NCBI RefSeq assembly: GCF_933775445.1 | Contig: NC_065874.1 | Span: 6,591,001-6,655,000, forward strand | Origin: Argentina anserina | Taxonomy: Eukaryota > Streptophyta > Magnoliopsida > Rosales > Rosaceae | DNA: 64,000 bases | Direction of reading: 5' to 3' | In this document: piece after piece, positions 21,401 through 33,280 of the stretch | How the letters are laid out: every line of letters begins with the position of its first letter | Numbering within the stretch: the first letter of the stretch is position 1 | Made by a program: the position numbers and the translations under genes | The notes under the pieces: generated by a model | Databases searched by the model: none | Seen by the model: the letters and a program-made list of their open reading frames with translations, nothing else | Told to the model about the DNA's origin: nothing

Positions 21401-22528
21401 TTTAAATTTTATGTCATATTTCCTTTTTAATCATATGTATGTTATATTGTTGGTTTACTCATACGGGCTGAAAGCTTACCGGGTTTGTGTTTACAATCCC
21501 GGTGCAACTATTCGATGGTGTATGAGATAGTTATGCAGGTGGGGATTAGCAGATTCGGAGGGCTTACTCTAAAGATTTCTTTATTATGTTTGTTGTGAGG
21601 ATTGAGTGAATTTTACATTTTCATTGGTTATAATACTGAGGTATAAACTGGTTATGTATTATTCAAGTCGACTGAGTCGATTGTGGACTCAGTTTCAATA
21701 CACTGTTATTATAAGATGATTTCAATAGATTTGAGATTGTTTTACAGTTTTCATGGCTTTAAATTTAAATTTTTATCATTCGAAATTTCGAAGTTATGAC
21801 AGTCAGGGCTCGCCGAACCAAGACTACCACCAACCAAGAGGGGGAAGGAGGTACATTAGAGCCTGAGACGCCACCCAACCTTCATAACAAATCTGTTGGA
21901 ACGCCCTCCCAACCAAAGAAACCATGAGCATCGAATCCAAGCCAACCCTGTAAATCAATTACGCGATATGAGTATAAAACCAAAGATCATATGCCTAATG
22001 ACTAATCGTTACTTTAGTGAATGAGATCAACTTACCATCTTCATGAAAAACAACACCGTGATCCATTGCTCTTTAATTGGAGGATACAAAGTGCTAGGTA
22101 AGGTCTTCTGTTAGTCACTAGTCTTTTGCTTTCTCAATGGACAGAAACTCACGCAATAACTCGTAGTGATAACATGGACCTTTACCATCTATATATAGAG
22201 AATCCTTAACTTGTAAGAGTCATTCTATTAAGAATATCCTCTGAGTTAAGTTATTTTATTTATGTTTCTAATTCAATACTGATTTGTTGTCTTGCTTCTA
22301 GACTTAGATTAAGATTCCTTACCATAATGATATAATACATGAAATCATTAGGAACTAGATTTGATACTGTCTTTGTTTCCATGTAGAAATAGATTATGAC
22401 ATTAAACATGATAATTATATAATTTGTAATATGTCAATTTATCTAACAAACCCCCGCCACCAATGGTCACAATTGAAAGCCGAAGATATCGCCATCAATA
22501 TTAGAACTACCCCAGAGTTCGACGACAC

Positions 22529-22530
<2 letters not shown>

Positions 22531-22562
<32 letters not shown>
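22531..22562 (+). repeat. C homopolymer, 32 bases
   Basis: Thirty-two consecutive C. The equivalent place in unit 2 has ten (47287-47296). Such length may partly reflect sequencing or assembly error. Confidence 0.85.
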
Positions 22563-22676
22563 ACCAAGAGAAGAAGGATGGATGTTGATGCAAAAAAGCA
22601 CCTCTGATTAGATCCTTGACGGATTGAAGGCTCGAAGACTGCAAGCCATAAGCAAACCTAGCATGTGGCTTCCCCC

Positions 22677-22682
<6 letters not shown>

Positions 22683-22721
<39 letters not shown>
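22683..22721 (+). repeat. (GA)n microsatellite upstream of P450 relic, unit 1
   Basis: About 39 bp of GA repeat; the equivalent tract in unit 2 (47409-47500) is more than twice as long. Confidence 0.9.
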
Positions 22722-22725
<4 letters not shown>

Positions 22726-23609
22726 CTCAAATCGACTTTTGCATCTCTTATGCTCTCGTTTGATGTTTTACATAAACAATCTTGATTTGCTTTTTTAGCT
22801 TTTTTCTTTAACCCAAAGTTATAGAGTAATTACTCCATAGCCAAAATAAAGAATAAATTAACAAATCTAAGTTTGTTATTAAGTCTACAACAACATTTCC
22901 TAAGCGAAGAACATGAGAGCAACAAAATGACATTCACCTTAATGAAGTTCCTTTGATAAAAAAAACAAAAATCAAAATGACATTCACTGATTCACCGAAT
23001 GAGTGTGATAACCAATTTAAGCAAACTATACGAAGAGGCCATAGTAGGAAAAGGTAAAAGAGGCAATGCATGCAACAACACTAGTAACGTCGCTCTGAAG
23101 CTAAATTAGCGCGCGCAAAGTGTAAAATCTTCTAATATTGGTTGTGGAAATGTGGAATGCCATGTCTAATCATCATGGTGCATGTGGCTGAGAAATTTGA
23201 TGTCAGTCATGTCAAATATAGCCACACATTACATTCAATTTTTCCAAAGTTGATTGCATGTTACTAGCAGCTGCAAAATTGTTTGAGACCACAAGCTTAA
23301 GCCTCATAAAAGTATCCAGAGATAGCTTTGAGCTCTACTTGGAGAGTTGTGGGAAGTGAATTCCCCCGGGACAGTAACATCTCTTAGCTTTTATACTCGT
23401 ATGCGTAGTTGCTACTTTGATCTAGCCATAGAAGGGAATAACCTATCTTGATTTGGCAGTGTAGATTTGATGTATTCACGGTTTTCAATTTGCTATGAGA
23501 TTGGTTAGAACTTATAACTATGCTACCGTCTGGACTTCCGAACCTTCGTTAGTTAGTGGGCTAAGACAATTACCCTTGGCTCAAATAGAAGTTAGACCAT
23601 TACCCTTCT

Positions 23610-24440
23610 GCAAAATATACAATTCAAATTGAATATTCATCCGCCACCAACTTGGCACACGCGCTCACCGGTCCCTCCCTCCAGAAGCTAGCTCGATCGG
23701 CAATTCAGCACCATAGTGAACTCATGATGCTGCATTTTGGTTTCAGATCTGTGCTCATAGTTTCATTTGCAGATGTTGCTCCCGAGATCACGAAAATATA
23801 TGATTTCATCTTCTGTAACAAACCCATATTTACAGTTTTATATAAACTTCTCTGCGACGGCAAGGATGTGAGCTCAGCTCCTTACGGTGAGTACCGGTGG
23901 CAGATAAGAACCATATGCGTGCTTCAGATTTAGAGTAACAAAATGGTTCAGTCTTTCCGATCGAGGAGTTAGAGAAAAAGAAACAACCTTGCTGATTGAG
24001 AATGTCAAACAGTCATCTATGTTGTCACTAATTAAGCGAATTATTTTCTTTGCTTACTAATGATGTGATTCGTAGGGTGACTTTTGGGAAGAAGTATAAT
24101 GGTGATGGTGAAGGTGCAATGAAGTTTGATAAGTTGCTTGGGGAATTTATGGAGTTGTTGGGTGGTTACTCTGTTGGAAAATTTATTCCATGGCTTTCTT
24201 GGGTTAATTACGTTACCGGGTTTGATGCAAGAATAGAGTTTTTTGAATACAATTGTTCAGGAGAACATGGTTACTTAGGATTCTTGGCACGGAGGGAGAT
24301 ATCTGTGGTGAAGGTGAAGCTAAAAAGGATTTTGTGGGTGTCCTGCTCGATGTGTGGAAGAACAATATATGTGGCTTATCATTGGATAGAGTACCAACTA
24401 GCATTCGATAAAATGATGAGCCGTCATCAGTGAGTTCCTT
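23610..24440 (+). pseudogene. CYP71-type cytochrome P450 relic, copy 1
   Basis: This is the N-terminal half of a plant microsomal P450. An out-of-frame HQLGT-AHRSL start (about 23645) is followed by LMLHFG-type sequence, VSFADVAPEITKIYDFIF and SAPYGEYRWQIRTICVLQ, which is the helix B to C region with its Trp/Arg. After a stop it continues in other frames as VREKETTLLIENVKQSS (about 23970), LTNDVIRRVTFGKKY (about 24053), VGKFIPWLSWVNYVTGFDAR and EAKKDFVGVLLDVWKNN (about 24316). It ends before the oxygen-binding I helix; the heme-binding Cys region is missing. With stops, at least three frameshifts and half the protein gone, it is a pseudogene. Confidence 0.85.
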
Positions 24441-25650
24441 CTTAAAAACGGTATCCAACTAGTACCAACAAAAAATGTGTTAAAAAAAAAACTAGTACCA
24501 ACAATAATCTATCCTTTAGTAGTACAATAGTTGACGAATCCTAACACAACTTCGTTCATCAATTAAACTTGAAAATGGTTGATTAGAAATAGCAACTGCA
24601 CCCTTGGCTTGATTGTAATAGCATATAAGCTAGGTTATTTGACTTATTTCGCCAAGTTTTTCAGAGTTTTTAACTTTAGAGACGGAAATGAGAGTGGGCC
24701 GTATGTAACTCGGAGAAGATTGAGAAAACAAAGTGAGTTTATGGAACCCAACTTCATAACAAAACTGAATTTCCTCATAAAGAAGTAATGTAAGAATCAT
24801 GTGGCTAATAACTTGGCAAATTATGGTGATACTTCCTCTGGGCTGACGTGGTGTGCCTTGTCCCCAATATTTATCTAAGCACAATGTAATAGCGACCAAT
24901 TAGGTCTACCGAAATTTCGTATTCGTTAGTTGTTTTGTGTGACTTTTTTTTAAGAGTTTATTATTGGATCTCTGAAGTTCTTTTTGTGAAAAAAAAAGTA
25001 ATGTAAGAATCAAAATTCATCAGTAATGTGCTAGGAATATCATAATGTCTAGTATACAAAGGACTCGACAGATTTCAAATAAAAACTCTCCAAATGAGTG
25101 AGATTTATATGTTGGACTAGAGCAAGGTCAAATTGAACTGAAATATGGGACCAAGAGAGCAAAATCATTTGTTTTTCAGGGCAGCATACTTTAGGAACCC
25201 GATGTAATTTAGTAGAAATTTCATTTGGATACAAAGATGGAAGGGTCGAAGTCACCTTCATTGGGCACCTGTAACTTCAATTTTTGCTATTTCGATAGTC
25301 AGATATCAATAATTTACCCTGGCATGTCTGTTGGATTTGGAAGGTCATATCTTTTCACTCATTTGGAATTATGAATCTGCTCTATATTTTTGAAAAGGTC
25401 CGGACGTCTACTTTCCAACGGAGTTTACAGAACGAGATTACTACACCTGAGGAGGGAGTGGATCTAAATTTACTAATTTAGTGAACCATATTCTTATGAG
25501 AAATTACAAGTTTACATGAAATGAAATGCTCAAACTATTGAAACTAATCAGTACATGTTTGTACCCACACAAGAGCATCTTATTTATGCCATACTAATAG
25601 GAAGTACTCAGATTAAACTAACTAATGAGTTCCGCAAGTGTAATCTCTGG
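24441..25650. other. Intergenic DNA between P450 and receptor kinase relics
   Basis: AT-rich, no gene seen. To 24985 it matches 49096-49645 in unit 2; after that it is unique to unit 1. The part just below 25651 should be the 3' flank of the minus-strand receptor kinase relic. Confidence 0.5.
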
Positions 25651-26175
25651 TTATCTTGAAGAGCTTGCAGGTTGGGATGATAAGACCTGAGAAACCATGT
25701 GCATTGTTGGCCTGGACTGTGGATGTGGATGTTTGCATGCAATTGCCAGCCTTGCAATGGTTAGTAATTCATCCTGAACATGAGATGTGGGAGCGGGAAG
25801 GCGTTGAGTAAATAAGTATATATATATATATATATATATAGAGTTATAGAGTAAATAAAGAACAAAATTTCGGAAACGTGTAATTAACTAATTTACCGGG
25901 TGCTATATATCCATATGTGCCTGCACTAGCAGACCAATTCGATGAATCTGCATTTAGAAGCATAGCAGTTCCAAAGTCTGAAATACAAGGTTCATATTCG
26001 CAATTGAGCAAAATGTTCTTGCTTGATGTCTCGATGCACTATTGGTGGGGACCAATCATGGTGCATATAAGACAGTCCATGAGCTACACCTTTCACAATC
26101 CTCACCCTAGTGCTCCAGTCCAACTTGTTAGCTTGGTCTTCTTTGCTCAATACTAATGACAGACTACCTTTTTCT
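25651..26175 (-). pseudogene. LRR receptor kinase relic, kinase C-lobe part
   Basis: On the minus strand from 26175 it reads [47 protein letters not shown], then after a small deletion in the catalytic loop (frameshift) [16 protein letters not shown] and AGTYGYIAP, with a splice-donor-like GGTAAAT at about 25898. A TA microsatellite lies at about 25819-25840. A last exon follows (about 25806-25651): [21 protein letters not shown], then [15 protein letters not shown] and a TAA at 25651-25653. The segment between GYIAP and PAPTSH (the APE/helix F region) is missing. HRD and DFG motifs are kept. It resembles MIK2-type (MDIS1-interacting) LRR kinases. The other half lies at 30690-31510 beyond the transposon. 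Confidence 0.85.
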
Positions 26176-29100
26176 CGGAGGTTCTTCCCTCCACCCTGTT
26201 GAGGTTCACCCCATATATCTTAACGGCACGTGTTATACACGATTTAACGGACCTGGGTTACGCAACCAAAAAAGAGGTCGCAACAATGTGTTTTAACCGT
26301 CCAAATTGTAACCGGCACATTAATTTTTGGGAACTATGAGGAGCAACTGAGCAAGTGGTCCAAAAATTTGTCAGATCTTTAAGAATCCAGACCGAAGTCG
26401 CTCTTCTCTTCGTCTATAGACTGCCGATCCCTTCCCTTCCCTTCTTTAGAGTTTCTTTGTTCAGCTGTTCAACCTTTTTCCTATCCATATCCATTTCGTA
26501 GTTTTGATGCCAGGGACAAATATATAATTGAGGCCAATATCATCCATATCAATTGCAGAAAATCCAGTCAACATCTCCAACCCATGATTCAAATCCACTG
26601 TGACTCCATTCGCATGTTTCTCTTGCTCTCACTTTCTCCTGCTCTTCATATTCAGTACCCACAACAAAAAATCTGGGTTTTCTATGAAAGGGTTGTTTAA
26701 GAACATGAAATGGGTAATTTATATGGAGCCGTCTTCATCTGCTTTACCATTATTAAGATCTGGGCTTTTAAATTATTTTCTGGGTTTCCATGAGAGTGAT
26801 GAGACCATATATTATGAACAATGGGTAATCAGTGTCAATAGAGATAATGAGTTAGGAGAAGGGAAAGGATGAGAAAGAAGAGGAGGAAAAAGGAGAGACA
26901 CATAAGAAGGAAGATATATCAGAAAATAGAGGAGGAGGAGGAGAACAAAGAGGAGTGAAGGAGAAGAGTAAATTCGCACACTTTAAAAAAAAAATTAGCA
27001 CACTTTTAGTATAAATGAAATATTTTACTTTTATCAGTTTGGACTGTGGTCACAAAACTGCCACGTGACATTTTGATATTTATATTAATTTTTAAAATGC
27101 TGAAATGTTTTTGAAATCATTATAAAATAGTTCGAGTGCTCGAAAAAGTTTTATAAAATTATAACGCTCTCAGAATAATACATTCTAATGATCGCAAGAC
27201 GCATATATCATTTTAGAGGTAGGATATACAAAACATTTATCTCGGATCGTGATTCAAACACAGTGACAAACATATATAGTTAAACATTTAAGAATAGCCA
27301 CATCTCACTTTTGGGATCAAATCAAACAGTCGATTTTTTATTTTGTCAAATTTTGTTACATAAAACACAACATGATTATTAAAATTGTATAACATGTTTC
27401 ACATATTATATGTAAGTATGTAAGTTTCCAAACCAACTATACATAACAAATGAATTCTTAATAAACGGCGTAGGATATTATCAATATAGTGAAGTATAAC
27501 TACATTAAAAAAATTACTTATTTTCATTAAAGTTTAGGCCTCGATCCATGTACCAAATTTATCTCATTCTTACACCTTAAGGACAGTCTTGTTGTGGGGT
27601 AATAAATGACTGAAATTTTTTACATGGGTGCATAAAGCAATCACTATGGGAGTATATTAATTTTTTGAAAATTTTTCGGGCACCAGAGTTATTTTTTGAA
27701 ATTTTTTGAAGTAACTAAATAATTGAAAAAAGTTGTGTGAGGATGGAAATGTGCCACGTGGACTCTTTTGACTTTATTTTATTTTCAAGTTTTTGAAATC
27801 TTACTAGAATCTTAAAAAACAGTATGAAGTTGTTAGAAATGTTGAGTAGATTATGTTGATAAATTTTGGTGTTGATCGGAGGCTGCCAGAATAGTGGCAG
27901 TGCAGTTATACTTCGGTGAATTTCATCAATTTTTGACTTTGTTCGGTTCTCGATCGACGCAGTTAGCCCTTATTAACACAATATATCCTTAATGGTAGCC
28001 GTGTGCGTGTTAAAGTTTATTTTCTCAGTGTAGTTTGTCTATAAACACACATTTACATATCATCTAATACAACTACATTGCTATGCACAGTGTGATTCAC
28101 ATGACTAAAATTCACAAAATGATGTTCCGACCATTAGATGTAATCCCCACACTGAAATATGGCTACGGTTCAAATTTCATCAATTTTCGACTTCGCTCGG
28201 TTCTCAATCAACGTGGTTAGCCCTAGTTAACACAATACATCCCTAAAGGTAGCCGTGTGCGTGGTAAAATTTATTACATATTTTTTGAATGCATCGAGAG
28301 AACAAATTATCTCGAGATTGTAGTAATTTTTGGAGAATTTTTTGAACAAAATAACTAGTGAAAAGTCCAAAAATGAGTATGTAGCGCAATTCTGACCACC
28401 CATTTGACCACTTTTTTGTGTTTGTTTCTTTTTTACTGATTTCTCAACTTCAAAAACTCTTTTGAAATAGCTTCGGTGTCCTAAAAAATCCACAAAAATC
28501 ATTACACACTACCACGGATGCACTCTATCCAGTGATGTAAAATTTTTCAAATAATTATATTCGGGTAAAACGGCTGCCCTTAGGCATGTATGAGACAAAA
28601 CAAGTTAATTGTGTGGATCGAAGTCCAAACGTTACTGAAAATTAGTAAACTTTATACCACGGCTATAGTACACTATATCGACGATATCTTACGGTCGATT
28701 TTTATAATTTTTATTCCTTCAGTGTAGTTTGTCTATAAATACACACATTTACATATTATTTAATACAAATTTTATACTACATTACAAGGCACGTTATGTT
28801 TTATATGACTAAAATTCACAAAATGAAGCTCCGACCGTTGGATGTGATCCCCACACTTGAATATGTGTACGATTTGAAGTTCATCAATTTTCGACTTCGT
28901 TAGGATTTCGATCAATGCGGTCAACCTTAGTTAACACAATACTTCCCTAAAGAGAGTCAATAGAGCAGATTATTTAGAGCTAGAAGTAATTTTTGAGATT
29001 AAATTTATTTTAAATTTTTTAAATGCATCGTTGACACAATGATTAACTAGAGATAGTAGTAATTTTCGGACATGTGACACAATGATTTTTTAGAGTATTG

Positions 29101-30689
29101 CAGTTCATTGAAATTTGGTAAAAGTCAAAGAATGGACACGTGACACAATTTTAGCCACTTATTTGTCTACCTTGTTTTGTGTGTGGTTTTTAAAATGAAT
29201 TATCAACTTTAAAAACTCTTTAAAAATAACGGTGTTGTCCGAAAAATTCCGTGAAAATTACTACACGCTACCATTGAAGCACTCTATTCAGTGATATAAA
29301 ATTCTTCAAATAGTTATATTCAAGAAAAACAGCCACTCTTAGGAAGGTATGAGGTATAAATTGTTAACCATGTGGATCGAGATTCAGACGTTACTAAAAA
29401 TTAGTGAAAGTTGTACCATGACTATAGTACACTATAGCGACGATATCCTACGATTGATTTTTTTAAATTTTATTCGCTCTCTGAAGTTTTGTTTTTATAA
29501 ACACACACATTTACTTTATAATGTGATAAGTTAATTTTAATTTTTAAAATAAGTGACTAATTTTATTTTAAACTTAATATATAAGTTATGATACGTTAGT
29601 GAAGACTTTAGTGATTGACAACACTAGTTCACAATATAGTCTATCGACACCAAACCATGTGATCAGAACATATATTTAGTGACTTCTCTTAGAGTATATT
29701 AGTGACTTCTCTTAGAGTATATTAGTGGTATTTTCGATTTACCAGAAATTCAAACGGTCAAACAAAGCCTGAATTGGATAAAAAATTTACATGATCTATA
29801 AATATAAGTATCAAATACATCAGATGTTGTCGATTTATCTCGAGAAATTATCTCCATATAGTCGCTTTATAAATGCATAAAGAAATTGAATTCCTAAAAT
29901 CATTTTATCAAAACAATATTCTTGAAACTAAAGCCCACTTATTTGGGCATGTAGTATAATTATACATTGTCCAGACCCATATAGAAGGTCATATTTTGTA
30001 AAGGTCTGTGCCAATATTTTCCTCTACGATAGCATACCTGTCTGATGGTCCCACCACACCAAAAGCTTCAGCTCCACCTCCGGCCACCGCATGGCGGCGG
30101 AGGGGTCTCTTTCTTTTCCTCTTCTCAATGGATATCAGTCCATGGTCTTGCATGTATGATCGATGCACTAGAGAGGGAGAATCAACGAGATGAATAATAA
30201 AAGCTTCCCGGTCAAATTCCATGATTTCGGCCAATCCAACCATTCCCTCACCATGAAATTGGTAAAATATCATTCCTCTTCTTTTTCTCTACATGCTAGA
30301 GTCGTTAATTTTCCGTTTGAACCCAAATTGATACCTTCTTTTTCTGGGGTTTCGCCCTCTCTTCACTGCCCTTTTTTTTTACCCGACTTGTTGATTTTCA
30401 ATTTTGAACCCGATGGCTTTTAGACCTCCATATGTTCAATTCAAAGGTTGTTAGGATAGAATAGAATAAGAAAGGAAGAAGAGACTGAGAGGGGGAACCA
30501 TATGCAATAATTTTTTTAAACAACCACAGTTGCACAAAAAGCGCGTGGTGTTCACTATGGCTCGTTAACACACTCTCGTCACTCCGTTAGTCAAATAACA
30601 AGATAGAACAAATTTTGTGGCTGTTGTGCTGCCACGTCAGTGAAATTAGCTGAATGTGAACCTTCACCCAGTGAAGGGAAGAATTTTCG
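26176..30689. mobile_element. 4.5 kb Mutator-like transposon in a receptor kinase relic
   Basis: The element is bounded by a perfect 9-bp duplication cctttttct (26167-26175 and 30690-30698). Its ends form an imperfect inverted repeat: left cggaggttcttccctccacc, right (reversed) cgaaaattcttcccttcact, with further similarity for ~20 bases. Nine-base duplication and long imperfect ends fit the Mutator superfamily. No transposase is readable: the open frames at 26600-26872, 28227-28502 and 29989-30423 have no domain I know and overlap on both strands. Its centre is a ~0.7-kb tandem repeat. Removing it brings the two kinase halves together in phase at the codon run for LEKG. Confidence 0.8.
27870..29520. 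repeat. ~0.7 kb tandem repeat inside the Mutator-like element
   Basis: Two to three diverged copies of a ~700-770 bp unit. Landmarks recur: cagtgtagtttgtctata at about 28027 and 28723 with a diverged form near 29482; catcaattttcgacttcg at about 28177 and 28883 with a variant at 27928; and gcactctatycagtgat at about 28521 and 29279. Confidence 0.75.
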
Positions 30690-31510
30690 CCTTTTTCTAG
30701 GTAATCATAGACCAAGAACGAGCGATGGGCGTGTGAACAATAACCACGAAGTTTCACAAAGTTCCGGTGCCGTATCTCTACTAGCGTCCTTATTTCATTA
30801 AGAAATTCTGTTTGAGACGTCTCCTCACCATCATGTACTGAATGGAGTTTCTTCACTGAAACGATACTGCCGAAAAGAAGCTTTGCCTTGTAGACACTAC
30901 CGGATCCTCCCCTTCCAATGCAATATAGAGCATCAAAATCATTTGTTTCCTTGATGATTTCATAGAACATTTTTCTTCCGTCAAATTCCAAAATGGAATA
31001 AACTTCTTTGTGCCCCCACATTGCTCAGTTTTGTATCTTGCAGTTTGCTACTTCTTTTTCTAACCAAGACAATTTCAAGGAAGGCAAGGAAAAACAAAAG
31101 TGTCCCCAAAACAGGGAAAACAATGATAAACACAAGTTTTCGATCCCTTTTTGTGGCATGCTTATTTTTCATGGAGGGGCAGGGTTGAAGTCCTACAATA
31201 GGGCCACACAATCCTTCATTGCCTTCAATATGAGCATCTTTAATTGCTATGTTGTTTGGGACGGGACCCTGCAACTGGTTATAGGACATGTCGATTTGAA
31301 CTAAGCTATGCATTTGTTCGAAACTTCTGGGTATGGAACCAGAAAGATTATTGTGGCTCAAGTCTAGCTGGGACAACTGGATTAAATTCCCCAATTTAAT
31401 AGGAATATTTTTGCTGAACTGGTTGTTGCTCAAATTCAAGTAGTGTAAATTTGAAAAGCCACCTAAAGTGCTTGGAATTGATTCAGCTAAGTAGTTTGAA
31501 GGATGATGCA
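30690..31510 (-). pseudogene. LRR receptor kinase relic, LRR-TM-N-lobe part
   Basis: Read from the high coordinate it starts inside the leucine-rich repeats (SIPSTLGGFSNLHYLNLSNN, then LSQLDLSHNNLSGSIP and IDMSYNQLQGPVP), followed by the LRR C-terminal cap GNEGLCG, a membrane span (about residues LVFIIVFPVLGTLLFFLAFL) and a basic juxtamembrane stretch. A frameshift near 31015 separates this from the kinase N-lobe: GRGGSGSVYKA (P-loop), VSVKKLH (ATP-anchoring Lys) and FLVYDYLEKG, where the transposon cuts. Everything upstream of about the last three LRRs is missing, so it is 5'-truncated. It would have been a cell-surface receptor of the MIK2-like type. Confidence 0.9.
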
Positions 31511-31922
31511 GCGCCTCTTTGTTGTTGTCCGTATATGTAGTTTAGTGTTTTTTTTGTCAATTGCTAAAAACAAGTTTACTAATGCATGGAGTGTCTTTTC
31601 GTAGTATATGGTGTTGTGTTTCATGTTGTGGCCCGTTGGGTCCTTTGTTTATTTTAGAGTAACATATTCACAATAAAATTGGAAATAAACATCATACTCA
31701 ATTGAATTAAATGGCAAATAAGTACAGTATATGATTACTTAAGCCGGAGAAAATAATTAACTGAAGTGTGAAAACACTTGATCAAAACAAAGCATGAAAA
31801 TGCGAAACATGTAGAGCCAGAGATAGATTGTGCTGGAGGATGTATTCATTATAGGAATAGGCGCAAGTTGTGCATTCCATGGGTTGGGCAAGACCCGACT
31901 GTTCTCATCCTAAGGAAGAATG
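31511..31922. other. No gene seen
   Basis: AT-rich DNA between the truncated receptor kinase and the gypsy remnant. The 63-codon open frame at 31778-31969 overlaps the gypsy debris on the other strand and has no known domain. Confidence 0.5.
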
Positions 31923-33280
31923 TCACTGAACTAGAGGCATTGACTTTCTCGAATGGGGCGTTCTCATGACCCACTCCCCGAGTGTCAAGTCCCGAGAGAT
32001 GACCCGCTTGTTATAATGCCGGGCAATATTTTGCTTATTATTAATGTTCCGGAGATGGGTATTATCACAGCGGTCCTCTAGGAGGTTCATGTTGAGTTGT
32101 AATCTAGCCGTGTTTGTATCCGGGTCATAAGATTCCACCTGTTCATTGGGGATTTCGGCTTCAACTAGAATGACAAATTATGTGCCGAATGATAGGAGAA
32201 AAGGGATTGTCCGGTGGCAGAAGTGGGGGTGATCTGGATGGCCCATAGCACCTCAAGAAGTTTTGATGCACATAGTCCTTTGGCCGCCTCTAGTTTTTTC
32301 ATCATGGTTTACTTAATTATTTTGTTCACGACTTCTTCTTGACCATTGGTTTGGGGGTATGCCGAAGAGGCATAAAATACAGTAGTGCCATGTTCCGGGT
32401 AAATTCTCGAAAAAAAAATCATTATCAAATTGTGTGCCATTGTCTATAATAAAAGCTTGGGTAATGCCAAAGCAGCAATAGATTGCCCGCCAAAGGAAGT
32501 TGATAACTTTGTTAGTTGTGATAAGGCCATAGGCTCGGCCTCTACCCATTTGGTGTTGTAGTCGACAAGGACAATGGCGTTTTTTTGTTGAGCCTGGGAA
32601 GTAGGGAATTTACCATTGCAATCTAAGCCCTATTGAGCGAATGGCACTGGAGAGACAAAAATGGAGAGTGGGACTGTTGGCCGGTTGGAATGATTAACAA
32701 ATTTGTGGCACTGGATGCAGGTGCCCATAATGACCTTTATATCCGCCTCGAGTGTAGGCTAGTAGAATCATGTCCGGAATACTTTCAACATAAGAATTTT
32801 GGCACCGGACTGGTTCCCACAAATGCCACTCTGGAGAGACTACAAAATTCGTTGCCTTTGCTCTGAGGTAACGCAATTTAACTGGGGAAAGGATTGGCCC
32901 CGGCAGTACAACTTGCCTTCACGGACCAAGTATAAAGCGACTTTGAGCCTTAGCCTCTGGACCTCTTTTTATCAACTGGGAGGGTGCCAATGGTGAGGTA
33001 GTGGATAATAGGGTCCATTTAAGACGTGGGTGGAGTTGGGTCAGTGGCAAATATCTGAGAGTATGGTTTAGAGATGCTAGGCCGATCCAAAATTTCAATG
33101 AAGGTATTCGGAGAATCTGTTTGTAGTGGAAATGTAACCAGCCGAGCCAAAGCATATGTCTTGAAATTTTTAGAACGGGATATCTCTCCGATCTTATAAC
33201 TATTGAATCCCCGAAGTAAAGCATTGGCCAAACTTTGGAAGGAAAAAAGGTGTGACTGCTTTGACTAAAAGCCCCCACTG
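31923..33280 (-). pseudogene. Ty3/gypsy RNase H-integrase remnant, unit 1
   Basis: On the minus strand, in several frames: an RNase H to integrase linker (ALARLVTFPLQTDSPNTFIE, about 33150, and SLKWTLL-like sequence to about 32980), a broken zinc-binding region around GYKGHYGHLHPVPQIC (about 32740-32694), the integrase core with DNGTQFDNDFF (about 32440) and TTNKVINFLWRAI (about 32520), and, after a gap, the integrase C-terminal ESYDPDTNTARLQLN (about 32130) with GEWVMR. The order on the minus strand is that of a gypsy polyprotein. Frames change at least four times. Reverse transcriptase and gag are not seen next to it. Confidence 0.8.

Larger units (their letters stand above)
19440..21810 (+). 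repeat. LTR-like relic (gypsy-type) with two minisatellites, unit 1
   Basis: The sequence has the feel of a long plant gypsy LTR: a leader with ggtgagtaaacctcac, arrays with gggtaacagatgggttgcct, a cttaccgggtttgtg segment at about 21475, and an end tatgacag at about 21795-21802. There is no adjacent primer site or coding region, so it would be a solo LTR or fragment. Unit 1 lacks ~230 bp that units 2 and 3 carry near its start. The element assignment is by resemblance only. Confidence 0.4.
21811..23609. other. Intergenic DNA upstream of P450 relic, unit 1
   Basis: No gene seen. It contains a C homopolymer (22531-22562), a GA tract (22683-22721) and AT-rich DNA. The part after 22245 matches 47004-48270 in unit 2 and, in its later part, 62811-63480 in unit 3. 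The part before 22245 is absent from unit 2. Confidence 0.5.

Noticed and set aside
26600..26872. 90-codon open frame in the Mutator-like element as a transposase or captured gene
   Set aside because: No transposase or host domain visible, no partner exons; could be chance.
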